Source: Favolaschia claudopus
Taxonomy: Eukaryota; Basidiomycota; Agaricomycetes; Agaricales; Mycenaceae
Assembly: GCA_037176885.1 (NCBI GenBank)
Contig: JAWWNJ010000274.1
Location: forward strand, 1-64,000
Direction of reading: 5' to 3'
DNA length: 64,000 nt
Part shown: positions 11,053-21,795 of the stretch, in pieces
Position numbering within the stretch: the stretch's first letter is position 1
Layout: every line of letters begins with the position of its first letter
The notes under the pieces: generated by a model
The model's input: the letters and a program-made list of their open reading frames with translations, nothing else
Told to the model about the DNA's origin: nothing
The model's database searches: none
Translations under genes and position numbers: made by a program

Positions 11053-11503
11053 GCTAAAGGGAAGCGAAGTCAAATGCACATACCGCACATGTCACTGACC
11101 GGAGGTGGTCTCTTCTGAACTTACTTTGCAATTGTACTGCAGATCCTTGAACCAGCTGCCATTCGCCAAACTTGAAGGAACTTCCGAAACTAAACAATGC
11201 ACTCTTCAAACGGACTGAAGAAGTGCTCAGAAGCAACTCAGAAGGTCATCGGAATGCGTAGCTATAATCACGCTCCTTGAAAGACTAATTCTTACCTCCC
11301 TTCGGCAAGCAAATGAGCTGCAAATCAGTAAGGGGATGAATCCTGTAACGGTGCCCCAGTATGGCACCCCAGACGTTAATCGCGTTAGTAGGATACATTG
11401 CGGGCATCCCTTCGATGAGCAGCGTACCTACTCCGGAGTCACGAGATGATAAACTCTAATTAGTGCAGTAATATTATCTATCGATATGCTTTGTTGAAAG
11501 AAG
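11053..11503. other. Spacer between tRNA and P450
   Basis: No gene was recognised. Part of it is probably the 3' untranslated region of the P450 gene, whose stop codon is at 11504. Confidence 0.35.
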
Positions 11504-13998
11504 TTACAAGACCCGTGCAACCTTCAAAGGGACTCCCTTTCCTCCGTCCCTCATAGTAGGCTGCAGCGTATTGGCGATCCCCACGCGAATCGGATGCTCT
11601 TCCGAGAGAGAAAAGCTAAACTTGCCAACCAGTTCGCAGAGAACGACTTGCATCTCCATTATTCTGTTAAAGTTGAATGGAGGTTGGTTTGGAATCAATG
11701 AATCGACGGAAAGGACTCACGCGAATCGCCATCTAATTGATACGAGAAGTAAGTTAGAGTCCATGAAGAGATTCGACGATCAGAATTGCTTACCCCAGAC
11801 AAGTATGCGGACCGCCGAGGAACGACAACCTAAATGTATCATCATCGGTCTTTCATGAACATACAAAGGTCAGCGCTCACAGATTCGCATATGGCCCAAC
11901 CGCATCCCCCTTCGCAATCGACCCCTCCAACCATCGCGAAGGACGGAACTCGTGCGCGTCTTCCCCCCATCTTGATTGAATGCTACGAAAGAGGAAATCG
12001 GAAATCGAATACAAAAAGAACGAAAATAAACAAGTAAGATGAAGGAGACAACGCTCACCGCTGATACGACGCGACCCCCACAACCACCACCTGTCCCTCC
12101 TGCAACGGAATCTGCTTCACCTCCTCCCCAGTCGAAGTAGTGATGCTTTCAGATAGAGGCAGAACGGTGTCGCGCGTAACCATGCGTTCGGTGAAGGCTT
12201 CCGAGGGGTAGAACCGTAGGGCTTCCTACAGCAAAAAAAAGTGAAATTTGCAAAGAGTTGAGGTAGATGAACAAATAAAGCCAGCGCACCTTGATAAAAG
12301 CATTCAACAGAGGCATCTTATCGTACGCGAAATTCCCCCCATTCGAAAGTTGGTGAATTTCCGCGCGAAGGGAGTCTTGGAGGGTGGGATTTTTGGCGAG
12401 TTCCCAGAGACCGAATGAGAGCGTGTTTGTCTGAAGATAATTGGCATCGAGGAAATTTGGAGGAGGAGGAATGGGAGGGAAAATTTTCGTACCGTAGTTT
12501 CCTGACCTGCGAACAAAAGAAACGCGTCGAAAATGCAGTGAGATGGAGGAAGCAGGTGGAGAGAGAGGGAATGAGAACGAACCGGCAACCATAACAATTG
12601 GTGTCTGTGTGATGATCTCGTCTCTTGTAAGTTTCGTTTCCGTGCGTTCCGGATCCACTAAAAACCAAAACATCAGGAGATCCACCTCGAATGCCAAAAA
12701 AAAGAAATCAAACCAACGCACATAACCCGCCAAACACATCCGTCCGCACATCAACACCGCTCTTCATCAGCTCCTCCTTCCTCCCGATAACTCTAGACCC
12801 GATACTTCGGGCAAGGGTATTCGACTTCCTGGCTGCGTTCAACGTTTTGGTGGGAAGGAGGAGGAAGAGGCGGAGGACGGAGGATGGGAGGAAGGCGAGG
12901 AGGGCGTCGGCGAGGAGTTGGAGTGGGGATTGGTTTGAGGCGGCTGCCCTGTACGCGAGGAGAGGGTAAGGGTAGAGAATGAATGAAGGTGGAGACAAGG
13001 AGAGATGGAAACAAGGAACAAGAACGGTGGAGAAGAAAGAGGGGGAGGCGGAGGAAGAGAGAAGAGGTGACGTACATAATCTCAGCATTTGCGGCAACGT
13101 ATTCGGATCCTAAATCTTCAGCTGTGCAGCCCAGGGCAGCTAAGTTCATGCAATGAGTGAATAGGAACATGGAAGATGAAAACACAACGAACGAACCTTC
13201 TGCAATAGCGCCTAGCGTGACTGCATTGAGCAGAGGAACCACATCGATAACTTCCTGTGATTCTTCTGCCGCAGATGACTTGGCCTCCAGTTCTTGACTG
13301 ATCTAGCGTTCAAGGATTTTCAATAAACAATGGAAAGAGTGAATAAAATCAACTCACGGCTTGAGCCACCTTCTCGAAAATCGGAAAATATCCACGAACC
13401 GCAGCAGCTGTAAATGCTGCGTTGAACTCGTTACGGAGGCGTTTGTGTAGTTTTCCTACTCGCAGAAATCAGTCGGTGCACAGAGATACAGACGGAACGA
13501 CGCACCTCGAATTCCCATCAAATTCCCCTCCCCAAACACCAACGCAACGGTATTCTGCGTCGTAGGCGATAAAGCGAAGTGCGGGCTGTTGAAGATGTAT
13601 TGGAATGCGACGGGGTCGGATACCATAAGGCGATTTTGCTTTCAAAGTTCAAAGTCGTTCAATGCTAAGTGAAAATGCGAAGCTTTTAGTGATTATATAT
13701 GACGCACCCCGAAACAGCCTTTGAAACGATACACTGGCCCGAAGGCTTTGAGCCATTGGAACTCGAAGTATCCGTAGGTCGGGGCGAGGGTTAGTTGGCG
13801 CATGTGTCCTGCATATATATGTGCGTCCAATTCAATGGCGACGCGGGTGGACAGAAAGCAATTGAATGACGCACCGTAAAACCATGACGGGGATGGAGGC
13901 CCTCTGATGTGGCGGATACTGCTTCGTGATCGTTGGTGGAAAGCAATGAGAACTGTTAGGGGGACGAGAATGAGGGCGACCAAAGTGGTCGTGGACAT
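11504..13998 (-). CDS. Cytochrome P450 monooxygenase, about 14 exons
   Basis: The start is ATG at 13998. The N-terminus carries a membrane anchor (TTLVALILVPLTVLIAF) and a RGPPSPSWFYG hinge, so the enzyme is expected in the ER membrane. Hand splicing gives roughly 520 residues, normal for the family. The I-helix oxygen-binding motif AGQETT is assembled across a 14-nt exon. The K-helix reads EALR (ExxR) followed by FYPSEAFTER. The PERF-like region has WGEDAHEFRPSRWLEG, and the haem loop reads FLGGPHTCLGWRF, with the Cys ligand and a His where Arg is usual. The C-terminal exon ends at 11504. Sequence style resembles basidiomycete CYP4-clan-like P450s such as the CYP5150 type, but I cannot assign a family or substrate. 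All key residues are present, so it is probably functional. Neighbours give no pathway. Confidence 0.92.
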
Positions 13999-15133
13999 GG
14001 TGCTAAAAGAGGGAGAGCGTGAAGGGTGAGAAAGGAGAAAGGAGAGGGACACGTACGAGACCTTGTGAATTTTTGTATTTCTTCCGAGTCTTTTGTTCTG
14101 CTTACGCAAACCGCGTCAACTTCCGTCTTCCCAGCAGTTCCCGAGTTGATAGAAGCCCGCACCTTAGCCGGGGCCGACGAAAGAATGTGTCGGCGGAGAT
14201 GGGATGAATAGGATCTACGACTTCGAACCTCTTCGAACAGACGAGATGCCGCGTGAACTTTGCGCTTGGGTCGAAAGATGTGATAGCCTGTTGGGTAGAA
14301 GCAAAAGTCGGATGCTATTGATGGAGGCGAATCAGGGCTGGACAGGGGTGGGTAGCTCATGCAGACGTGCATCGGAGGAAGAACGAGACGCATGGTAGTT
14401 CAATAAAGGCCGATAATCGACATGTAGCCCCTCTTCGAGAATTTTCGAGCGTCAGCACGGTGAGTGCCAGTGTCTGAGCGTCGCTGCGTCTGACGTCAGG
14501 TAAACGAAGAATCTGTCCGGCAAGTATGTAGACGGATAGTTTCTTAGCAGATCATCATCTTGCGAGGTACCCATGCCCCGTTCATGGGTGTGCTGACTCG
14601 CGAGCATCGTGGTTGGGGAGAAGGGAGAAGCATCAAATATTATGTACGCATCAACCGAAACGCCGATCAATAAATAACGACAAGCAAGAGCATCGCTTAC
14701 TCGCCCGGCGATCACCGGACTCTCTTGGCTGTTACCATCCACTTCCACGTTAAAGCTCTCTCGACTCTCCTCGGACGCAGCTGAAAGCTCTTGCAATGAA
14801 CAAAATCTGCTTGTAAGCATATCGCCGGCTGAATGAACTTTCTTTCCGACAACCTACTGGGACCGGGAATGTCTAGGTTTCCTCACAAATGCAATACAGA
14901 TTATACAGTTCTCTGACTCGGAGTCAGTGCGAGCTTCGAGCCTGAGCGAAATCGGAGGTGCCGTGAATAGTATACCCCTTAATTCGAGACTCTGACGTTG
15001 ACGGCAGGTCAGAATGCAGGAAAGACTTCGTACCGTTTTTGCGTCAGCGATGACTCGAGAGAGACTGTTGCCACTAGTAAGTATTTCCAATTCCGCGTAC
15101 ACCAATGGCCGACTTCGAATTCAGCTGACTTTA
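13999..15133. other. Spacer between P450 and F-box-like gene
   Basis: This spacer is about 1.1 kb. Short frames on both strands lack domains and coherent splicing. The first few hundred bases upstream of 13998 should contain the P450 promoter; I see no clear TATA box. Confidence 0.3.
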
Positions 15134-16046
15134 TCAGGTATCTACTGTTCGATGCTGGGGATAGTTCAAAATGCTCTCTGCTCCCTCCGTCCTCGCTATC
15201 CACTCCTTCAACAACTGGCTCCAGTAACGCAGATAGGTCGAGAAAAAATTCGCATACATTTCCTTGTCTTCGGTCACCAGTGGGTCCTCATCAGCTACGA
15301 ATTTCTCGGGAATCCCGGCAAGAACGAACATAGCGGCCTTCAGATGAGGTATATCCTCGCAAAGCGATCCCACTGTCGGCATGGGACACCGGTCCGCCGC
15401 ATACGCGATGTACGCGAGATTTGGACAGTCGCCTGTGTCAGGGAAGTACAAGTCTCCCCATGACCGAAAAGGCGTCATTTCCCGCAGATCCGCTGGTGCG
15501 TATATGACCAACTCTTCCAACGCGTCAGGATGCTGCAAATTTGCTAGGGATGGCTCCGTAGCTGGATGCGTGCGATCCCAGAATAGGTAGAGGCTTTTCA
15601 GCGCAAGAGAGCCGCATTGGTTGGGTAGCTCAATCCAAATGCTCCACGGCACCGCCAGATTTTTGACCCCATTGGCAGCTTCGACCAATCTCGCGATCGC
15701 GGATAATTCGTCATCCGAAAGCGACCCTTGAACGAGTGGCAAATCGACCACCAAGGTCTGAATGAGAGCTGCGTTTGGGATTAGGACGTCGCTAATGCGC
15801 CTCGTCCAGTGTTCAGTGCGACGAACTATGACGGTGCGGTGAATATGAGGTTTGGTCCTAGCGCTTCTGTGAGCGACCGAGTGTGCACCGAAAGAAGTCG
15901 CAACTGACCAAGAATAGAATCTAGATGCTACAAGAGCCATGGTGTTGCACATCTCCTTCCAGCTCATACAACGTCGCGTCGACTATCGCTCGCTCTACGT
16001 CCTCCGGGAGAGTATTTGGTGGGGTCGGATTCGATGGGGCAGCCAT
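15134..16046 (-). CDS. F-box-like hypothetical protein of a mushroom-expanded family, with apparent N-terminal frameshift
   Basis: The long minus-strand frame reads WKEMCNTMALVASRFYSW, VVRRTEHWTRRISD, LDLP-like strands and AYAADRCPMPTVGSLCED. These are hallmarks of a large Agaricomycete family usually annotated as F-box-like or hypothetical. Its N-terminus should read LPEDVERAIVDATLYE. That stretch is present, starting at ATG 16046, but in a different frame. The two join only if one base is shifted near 15960-15967, and no intron fits there. The gene is therefore a recent pseudogene or contains a sequence error. If it is a true F-box protein it would recruit substrates to an SCF ubiquitin ligase, which is inference. 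The C-terminus ends at 15134 in a polar tail. Confidence 0.6.
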
Positions 16047-16489
16047 AGCGGGAGGGGAAGAAATCAATCACTGCAACCCCCCCGACCAAAGTACTTTGTA
16101 TGTGCCCAGCCATGTTTCGTCGACCTTGACGACGCCGGAACTGATATATTTGCATCATAGCCTCCGCTTGTAGTGCAACACTCGGCAATTGCAAACTGGC
16201 CAAAGTATATTTGGGACTGAGTAAGTTTACTCGGGTCCTTGTTGCTCGGACCGAATACTATTGCGGATCCTCGTTGCCCGGATCGAATATTGGTTTCGAT
16301 CGCAATTGAATCTGATCCCACAGCAATTCAACCCCGACTCCCGAGACAATATAAGGACCGGATGTATCGTGCAGATAGTATTCTCATTCTCCCGGCTGGT
16401 CCACCTTTTTCTCGCTTCTTTACGCTTTCCCCCCTCTTCTCAATCAGCAACTTATTTCACTTCGCTCCTTCCTTCTTTGACTCGACGCC
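16047..16489. promoter_or_regulatory. Promoter region of the micro-exon gene
   Basis: ATATAAGG at about 16348-16355 is a TATA-like element some 140 bp before ATG 16490. It is followed by pyrimidine-rich leader sequence (CCCCCCTCTTCTC) typical of well-expressed genes. The rest of the stretch contains no gene. Confidence 0.4.
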
Positions 16490-19032
16490 ATGCGCATCCC
16501 CTTCAACGCTATCTTCATCTCCCTTGCCCTTACGCTACCGACCCTTTCTGCGCCGGTGCTTCGGAATGTTCAGGTACGTCATTGTATTTGAATTCCACGG
16601 AAAAAGGTCGTCCGAAACTAATTCTTTTCCGTGTTGTGTAGCCACAGGATCTCGCTGCCCGCACTCCAGACGATATTAATACCAACCATGAACCCGCTAA
16701 TATACAACCGACATTCGACAACGATGACCTCGAACTCCATGATGAACCCGTGCGCTGCAAGTCACCGCAGATATATGCCATATAGCTAATACGAGTATCA
16801 TTAGGTGTTGGAGGGACGCGCAAAAACGAAGACGGTGGCGAAGACGCCTGTTGCGAAGCCAGCCGGTGAGAGTTTCGTGTTCCTTATCGAAGAGAGATGT
16901 TACAGTATGCTGATACCGTCTGATCAAAGCGCCAGTAAAGGCGAAGCCAGGTGCGTTTCGCACCCTAAGGATGCATAATCTGCATCAATGATTACTTTTC
17001 CAGTTGCGAAACCCGCCGCGAAGCCAGGTAGGCCGACGACAGCTCCCGTTTGAATTATCAATCTAACGGAACTTAGTGGCTAAACCTGTAGCGAAGCCTG
17101 GTACGTGTTGCGGTTCTTCTACTAGACATGCTATCAGTTTTCGAACATTATATAGCTGCTAAACCCGTCACTCCGGTTAAGGCTCCAGCCAAAGCGCGTG
17201 AGTAGCTTCGAAGATTCTTCTTTTTTCTATCTTTCTTTTTTCTTATTTTGACTTCCTTTCAATTTGCCAGCCGCAAAACCCCCAGTGAAAGCCCCGGTCA
17301 AAGCGCGTATGTCGCTCCCAGATTCTCCTTCGTTGAATTCAGCTCATTTCGATTCGCAGCTGCTAAGGCTCCTGTCAAGGCTCCGGCCAAAGCACGTATG
17401 TATTGGAAAATCAGGCGTCAATTCAAAACTGAGGATGGATTTTCCAGCTGCTAAAGCTCCTGCGAAGGCCCCAGCCAAAGCGCGTATGTACTATGTGTTT
17501 CCAACTAAGAGTCTTCCTTGGCAGATTGAAGTCTTACTTCAAATTCGTTGTAGCTGCAAAGGTGCCAGCAAAGCCTCCGGCAAAAGCGCCGACTACGCCG
17601 CGTATGTACTTCCGAGAAATCGGCGTTCGAAATCTGACGATGCTTCAATCAGCTGCCAAGGCACCAGCAAAGGCCCCAGCTAAAGCGCGTATGTCCCTTG
17701 TCGAACTGTTTATTTCCTCGCAGTCAATCTGATACGGGATTCATACAGCTGTGAAGCCGCCGACCAAGGTTTCAGGTGAGTGTTTTCTTTCTTGCTGCTT
17801 GAGGTCATCCATGCCAACTGAACGCCGCACCAGCCTCAAGTGCACGTCCTTCGGCGAGTATAACTCAAACGCTTCAGTGCATATTCTCTGATCGCGTACA
17901 ATACAATCAATCAGGCGTCTAAAGCGGCAGCTCCTGTGAGCTGTCCTATTCCCGGCAGCTCGAAGAAGACGGCGGCAAAGAAGACTTCAAAGCTTTTCGG
18001 CCGCGCTATCGCTGCAACCCAATTTCACGCGACATGCAAAAATTTCGCTGCTTCGATTAAGAGTCAGGTTCAGGCTGGGACGTTCGTCCTACAGCCGGAC
18101 AGAATTTTCCCCAACGAGTTTACATGGTCTGGTGAGCCGTTAGAATCCAACTGGCCGTTTCGAATCACTCTGAATTATCGTTGTCGGCTTTAGGTGGATT
18201 CTACGTTACCCCAGATAAAGCTAACGCCGAGCTTTTTGGTGCGACTTTCCTTGCGGATAAGTGTGCGACACAGGGTGGCACAGTCGTTATGGGTGTGTCT
18301 CATACTTAGTTACTTTAGACGAGTAACTGGTGGCTCAGATTCATTTTTAGAGTTTAGCCTTGATTCCTCTGCCCTCAAGTACGTTCTAGGAATGTCCAAT
18401 CATTAATGCTACTAACCTTTATCTAGAGTCAACGACGTTGGGACCTCAAAATCAACTGTAGACAAGGTGCGTATTATGGTAACAGTAGATCGTTCGGAAC
18501 TCTCTGATATTTCGCATTAGTTCCGGGCAGACCAGGCTCGACTTGGAGGCGCAATCACCCGTTTCCTGAAGAAGACTACTCCTGCTGAACCTCCCACCGA
18601 TGAGGGAATCAGCAAAGATGACAACCCATCCCATCCGGCCCCGAAGATCCCCATTCCTACAGTAGAGCAGGTCGACGCTATGCTCACGGACAAATCTTTC
18701 AACGCCCAGAATAAGGCTGCATTCGCGGCAATGAGGGACGTCGACATCGTCGCCGGCGCTGGCTCTCTCTCCCCCGCACAGAGAGTGACAGTTGAGGACG
18801 CAGGGAACGAAGCAGTGGGGATCCCTCCTCTCAAACAACCGTTCAATCAGGTTGTATTAGTCTCGGATAAAGGTTAGGCAGTTTCTTGGGGCAATTGGAT
18901 TGTCGATTCTGACCGTGCTTGGTAGCGATGTCAAAACTCAGGTTCGTCGATCAGGAGGACCTGAACGACTGTCTGGCTGCCGCACAGCCGAAACTGGTCG
19001 CATTTTTGAAAAAGAAGGGACAAAGCGCATGA
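16490..19032 (+). CDS. Predicted secreted protein with Lys-Ala-Pro repeats encoded by micro-exons
   Basis: The start is ATG at 16490. The N-terminus is a signal peptide (MRIPFNAIFISLALTLPTLS, then AP), so the product is probably secreted. An acidic linker follows, then a long Ala-Lys-Pro repeat tract of the type AKAPAKAP, spread over ten micro-exons between 16936 and 17775. Downstream exons encode a compact domain with two cysteines (VSCP, HATCKNF), a GGFYVTPD strand motif followed by FGATFLADKC, and a helical C-terminus ending at 19032. I do not recognise the C-terminal domain with confidence. GGFYxT followed by a helix occurs in some ADP-ribosyltransferase-like folds, but catalytic residues cannot be identified. 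The cationic tract could bind cell wall, nucleic acid or acidic polymers, which is inference. Exon joins after 17775 up to about 17925 are uncertain. Confidence 0.7.
16936..17775 (+). repeat. Array of ten symmetric phase-1 micro-exons
   Basis: Consecutive exons at 16936-16950, 17004-17027, 17077-17100, 17156-17197, 17271-17306, 17360-17395, 17448-17483, 17554-17601, 17653-17688 and 17749-17775 measure 15, 24, 24, 42, 36, 36, 36, 48, 36 and 27 nt. Every one is a multiple of three and begins and ends in phase 1. They are separated by GT-AG introns of about 50-75 bp, most starting GTATGT or GTACGT and ending CAG or TAG. Typical exons begin CTGCTAARGCTCC and end AAAGCGC. Each adds one or more Ala-Pro-Lys blocks. 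Confidence 0.85.
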
Positions 19033-19877
19033 GCTGAGCTATATGGGACGCGTACTGATGATGAGTATGAAGTAGATGGTGAAAATAGTTCATAGCATCT
19101 CGTTCCTTAACTTGAACACTCAATACTTCGAGTTTGACTGTTAGCTGGTTCCTACTCAAATTTAGAGTGTTCCATAGGCATGTTGGACGCCCTCACTGCT
19201 CATCGATGTTAAATTCGGCGTAAACCTCGAGTTTTACCGTAAAGAAAGAGAGCAAGCGAACAGAACGCGATCACGTGGGAAGGCGTTCGCGCGTTCCTAC
19301 TTGGTTCCTACCCTGTCTTCTGAGGCTGTTTCGCGCGAGTCATCAAGGAAGGAAGGAACTTGGAGGTTGTGTGTTGTTGGACGCGGAATATGAAACGTTC
19401 GGAGCGTATACTAGAAAGTATGAGCGGCATTGAAGGTAAGAAATATAGCCTTGGAGAATCGTTATTTCGCAACAGGGGCAGGCGGGCATTCCGAAATTTC
19501 CTCGCAAATTCTCAGAGTATCGTAATCTGAGACGACTGAGTGATCTCGGAGAACGTTTGCTTTGTTTGCAAGAGAACATCGCTTCTTCTCACCTTTTGTC
19601 AATGATCTACACTGATGTTGTTGCATCTAGCGCAATCTACCGCATCGAAGAAAGTACAGATTACTTCATATTAAGAGCAGGATACAATACACACTAGTTT
19701 CGAGCCATTCAAGTATCGTGAGTATTTCGTGAAAGCAAGTCCAGAGAATTAGCGAAAACCTTCGCTGGTTTATTTTGGAAGATGAGATCGGATCGCGATT
19801 GAGTCGGAAGGCAACAGCCGGAATTAACCCGTACACTTGCTGCGCCGCATAAAGCTCCAGCACCTCCGCGAGGCTGC
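19033..19877. other. Convergent intergenic region
   Basis: This stretch lies between two convergent genes. No domain-bearing reading frame was seen. It probably contains both 3' untranslated regions. Confidence 0.35.
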
Positions 19878-20861
19878 CTACTTGAGCTTCAAGAGCCGCA
19901 AGCTTCGAACAACGTCATCCATCCCTCGCACGCCGCTCCACTCCCCGGTCCACTCCTTCTCCTCTCTCCTCACGCTCGCGCGGTCTATCTCGTCCTGAGA
20001 GTCCGGCGAAGGCGCGCGCGATCTCGACCTCGACTTGGATCTCGAGCGCGAATGATCCGAACTGGAGCGCGAATGGTCCGCACTGGAGCGCGGAGGCTGA
20101 GACCTCGAGCGAGGCGCGCGTGGAGGCGCGGGCTCAGGGTCTGCAGCAAGGAAGTCGTATGGCATTTGGCGAGGGAGGGACGATGGCGATGGCGATGGCG
20201 CGAGCGAGGCGGGGGAGCGGGGTGCGGTGGGAGACCGAGACGTTGTCGTTGGCGAGGGTGTCATGCTATTGGGGGGAGATGGAATGGGATAACGGCCGTC
20301 CTGATTCGTGTTTACAGGGTTCGGGGAAGCATTCCAACGGTGGGAAGCTTTCATATAATGCGGACTGCGCGGTGGTGCCCCGGGGACGTGTAGCCGCGCG
20401 TCGTTTTCGTGATCGTATTTGGAGTCATAGCGGGAATGGCGTGAGGGGGACTTTGGAGGATTCGAGCCATATGGGGTTGGAGCGAAGCCCGGTGAAGGCG
20501 GCGCAACCGAGAGCGACGGGCGCGATATGTATTGACCGGGACCGGAGGCGGAACTATCGTATGTGGGCATGGGAGAGGAAAGATTGCGCTGTGGGGTGGA
20601 AGGACGCGAGCCCCATAGTTCGTGGCGCGAGGGTGGCGGCGCTGGGGAGGTGGTACGTCGACGAGGCTCGTGGGATGGCGCAAGCGCTGCAAGGAGCGTC
20701 GGAACGACAGTGGCATGAGACTGGGAGGGGGACGACGATGCGATGGAGGACGCGGACGACGCGGGTGGCGAATTGTCACTTCCACTGCCGCCGAGCCGCC
20801 AATGTCGCCGTGAAGTGGATGAACGAGCGTCAGATTCTTGGGATGATCGAGGAGTGGGCAT
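19878..20861 (-). CDS. Intrinsically disordered Ser/Pro/Arg-rich protein, 327 aa
   Basis: This is a single uninterrupted minus-strand frame from ATG 20861 to a stop at 19878. Nearly the whole protein is low complexity: Ser/Pro-rich with many SP and SPS sites, then RS dipeptide stretches (SRSRSKSRSRSRAPSP) like those in splicing-related or nuclear proteins. The last 40 residues are different, with an acidic helix (ASVRREEKEWTGEWSG) and a C-terminal RGMDDVVRSLRLLKLK. That part looks structured and conserved enough to be a short interaction motif. I do not recognise a named family. The lack of introns is unusual for this window, and overlapping reverse-strand frames are shadows of the GC-rich codons. 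Confidence 0.65.
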   Translation of the reverse strand: MPTPRSSQESDARSSTSRRHWRLGGSGSDNSPPASSASSIASSSPSQSHATVVPTLLAALAPSHEPRRRTTSPAPPPSRHELWGSRPSTPQRNLSSPMPTYDSSASGPGQYISRPSLSVAPPSPGFAPTPYGSNPPKSPSRHSRYDSKYDHENDARLHVPGAPPRSPHYMKASHRWNASPNPVNTNQDGRYPIPSPPNSMTPSPTTTSRSPTAPRSPASLAPSPSPSSLPRQMPYDFLAADPEPAPPRAPRSRSQPPRSSADHSRSSSDHSRSRSKSRSRSRAPSPDSQDEIDRASVRREEKEWTGEWSGVRGMDDVVRSLRLLKLK

Positions 20862-21795
20862 TAGAACGAGCGGGAAGGGGGTAAAGGAAGGTCTTGAAGT
20901 GGGGAAGGCTGAAAGGGAAGGGAGAGAGAAGGGAAAGAAAAACGCAGACTCAGCAATTCAGCGACGGAACAAAAAATAAAGGCCGTAAGACGAGTTCGAC
21001 AGCGGCTACCAGCGCTTCTTGCGCGTTTCATCCATTGTTTTCTCATGTTGGAGCGGACATATCAGATCCGAGAGCGGCCACGTTTTGGTATGGACTCGGG
21101 ACGATAGGTGAAAACTGCTTATGAACAACGTCGTTGTACATGGAGTTATCTAGTTCTTGGGCCTCGAAATATAGTTTTTCCATTATTTTTCTCTCACCTT
21201 GGAATCCTGAACAGCGCGCGGAGAAGAGCCGAAAAGCGATAAGGTTCACGATGACAGCCTGAGTACTGTAAGTATACCATTTTCTGTTGGAACAAGTCAG
21301 CAAGGAAACAGCTGGACAACGGGAGATAAAACGAAAGTGGGACTGATCAGTCGCCTTTGAACTTTACTACGTTGATATAGTTGTACCAGTTATAATTATT
21401 AGCGAGAGCTTCAAATAAGGTGGACTCCCACCCGCGAGGAACCCAGAAGGTGGTATGCGTACCGGAGCGAAAAGGCTTTGTGCATACAAAACGCGTCGAG
21501 AACTTCTGAGCGGAGCGTTTCTCACCAGCATGGCTCTCCCATAGGTCTGAGTAGGTGCGCAGGTGATGATCAGCTCGCACCCTCTTGCGACGTTTTTGGC
21601 CAGATCAGCGCTCAAGTGCTATAGCAAACGACAGCGGCGTCGTCAACCATGGTGGTGGTTGGAGGTGAAGCGGATCCGCGAGTGACGTTATCACATCATG
21701 ATGCGCCGGGACTCTGGCGGGTCAATGTTGTGACCGTCACATCACTCATCTGTCTTCCTTCCACAACCGTGACCACCGTCGACGGTGGTTTGACG
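20862..21795. other. Intergenic, no recognised gene
   Basis: Short frames only. The two neighbouring genes are divergent across this interval, so it should contain both promoters. I see no clear TATA box. Confidence 0.3.

Noticed and set aside
20052..20884. Long plus-strand frames opposite the disordered protein
   Set aside because: They are shadows of the GC-rich minus-strand codons. The minus-strand frame has a sensible start, an RS-repeat pattern and a structured tail.
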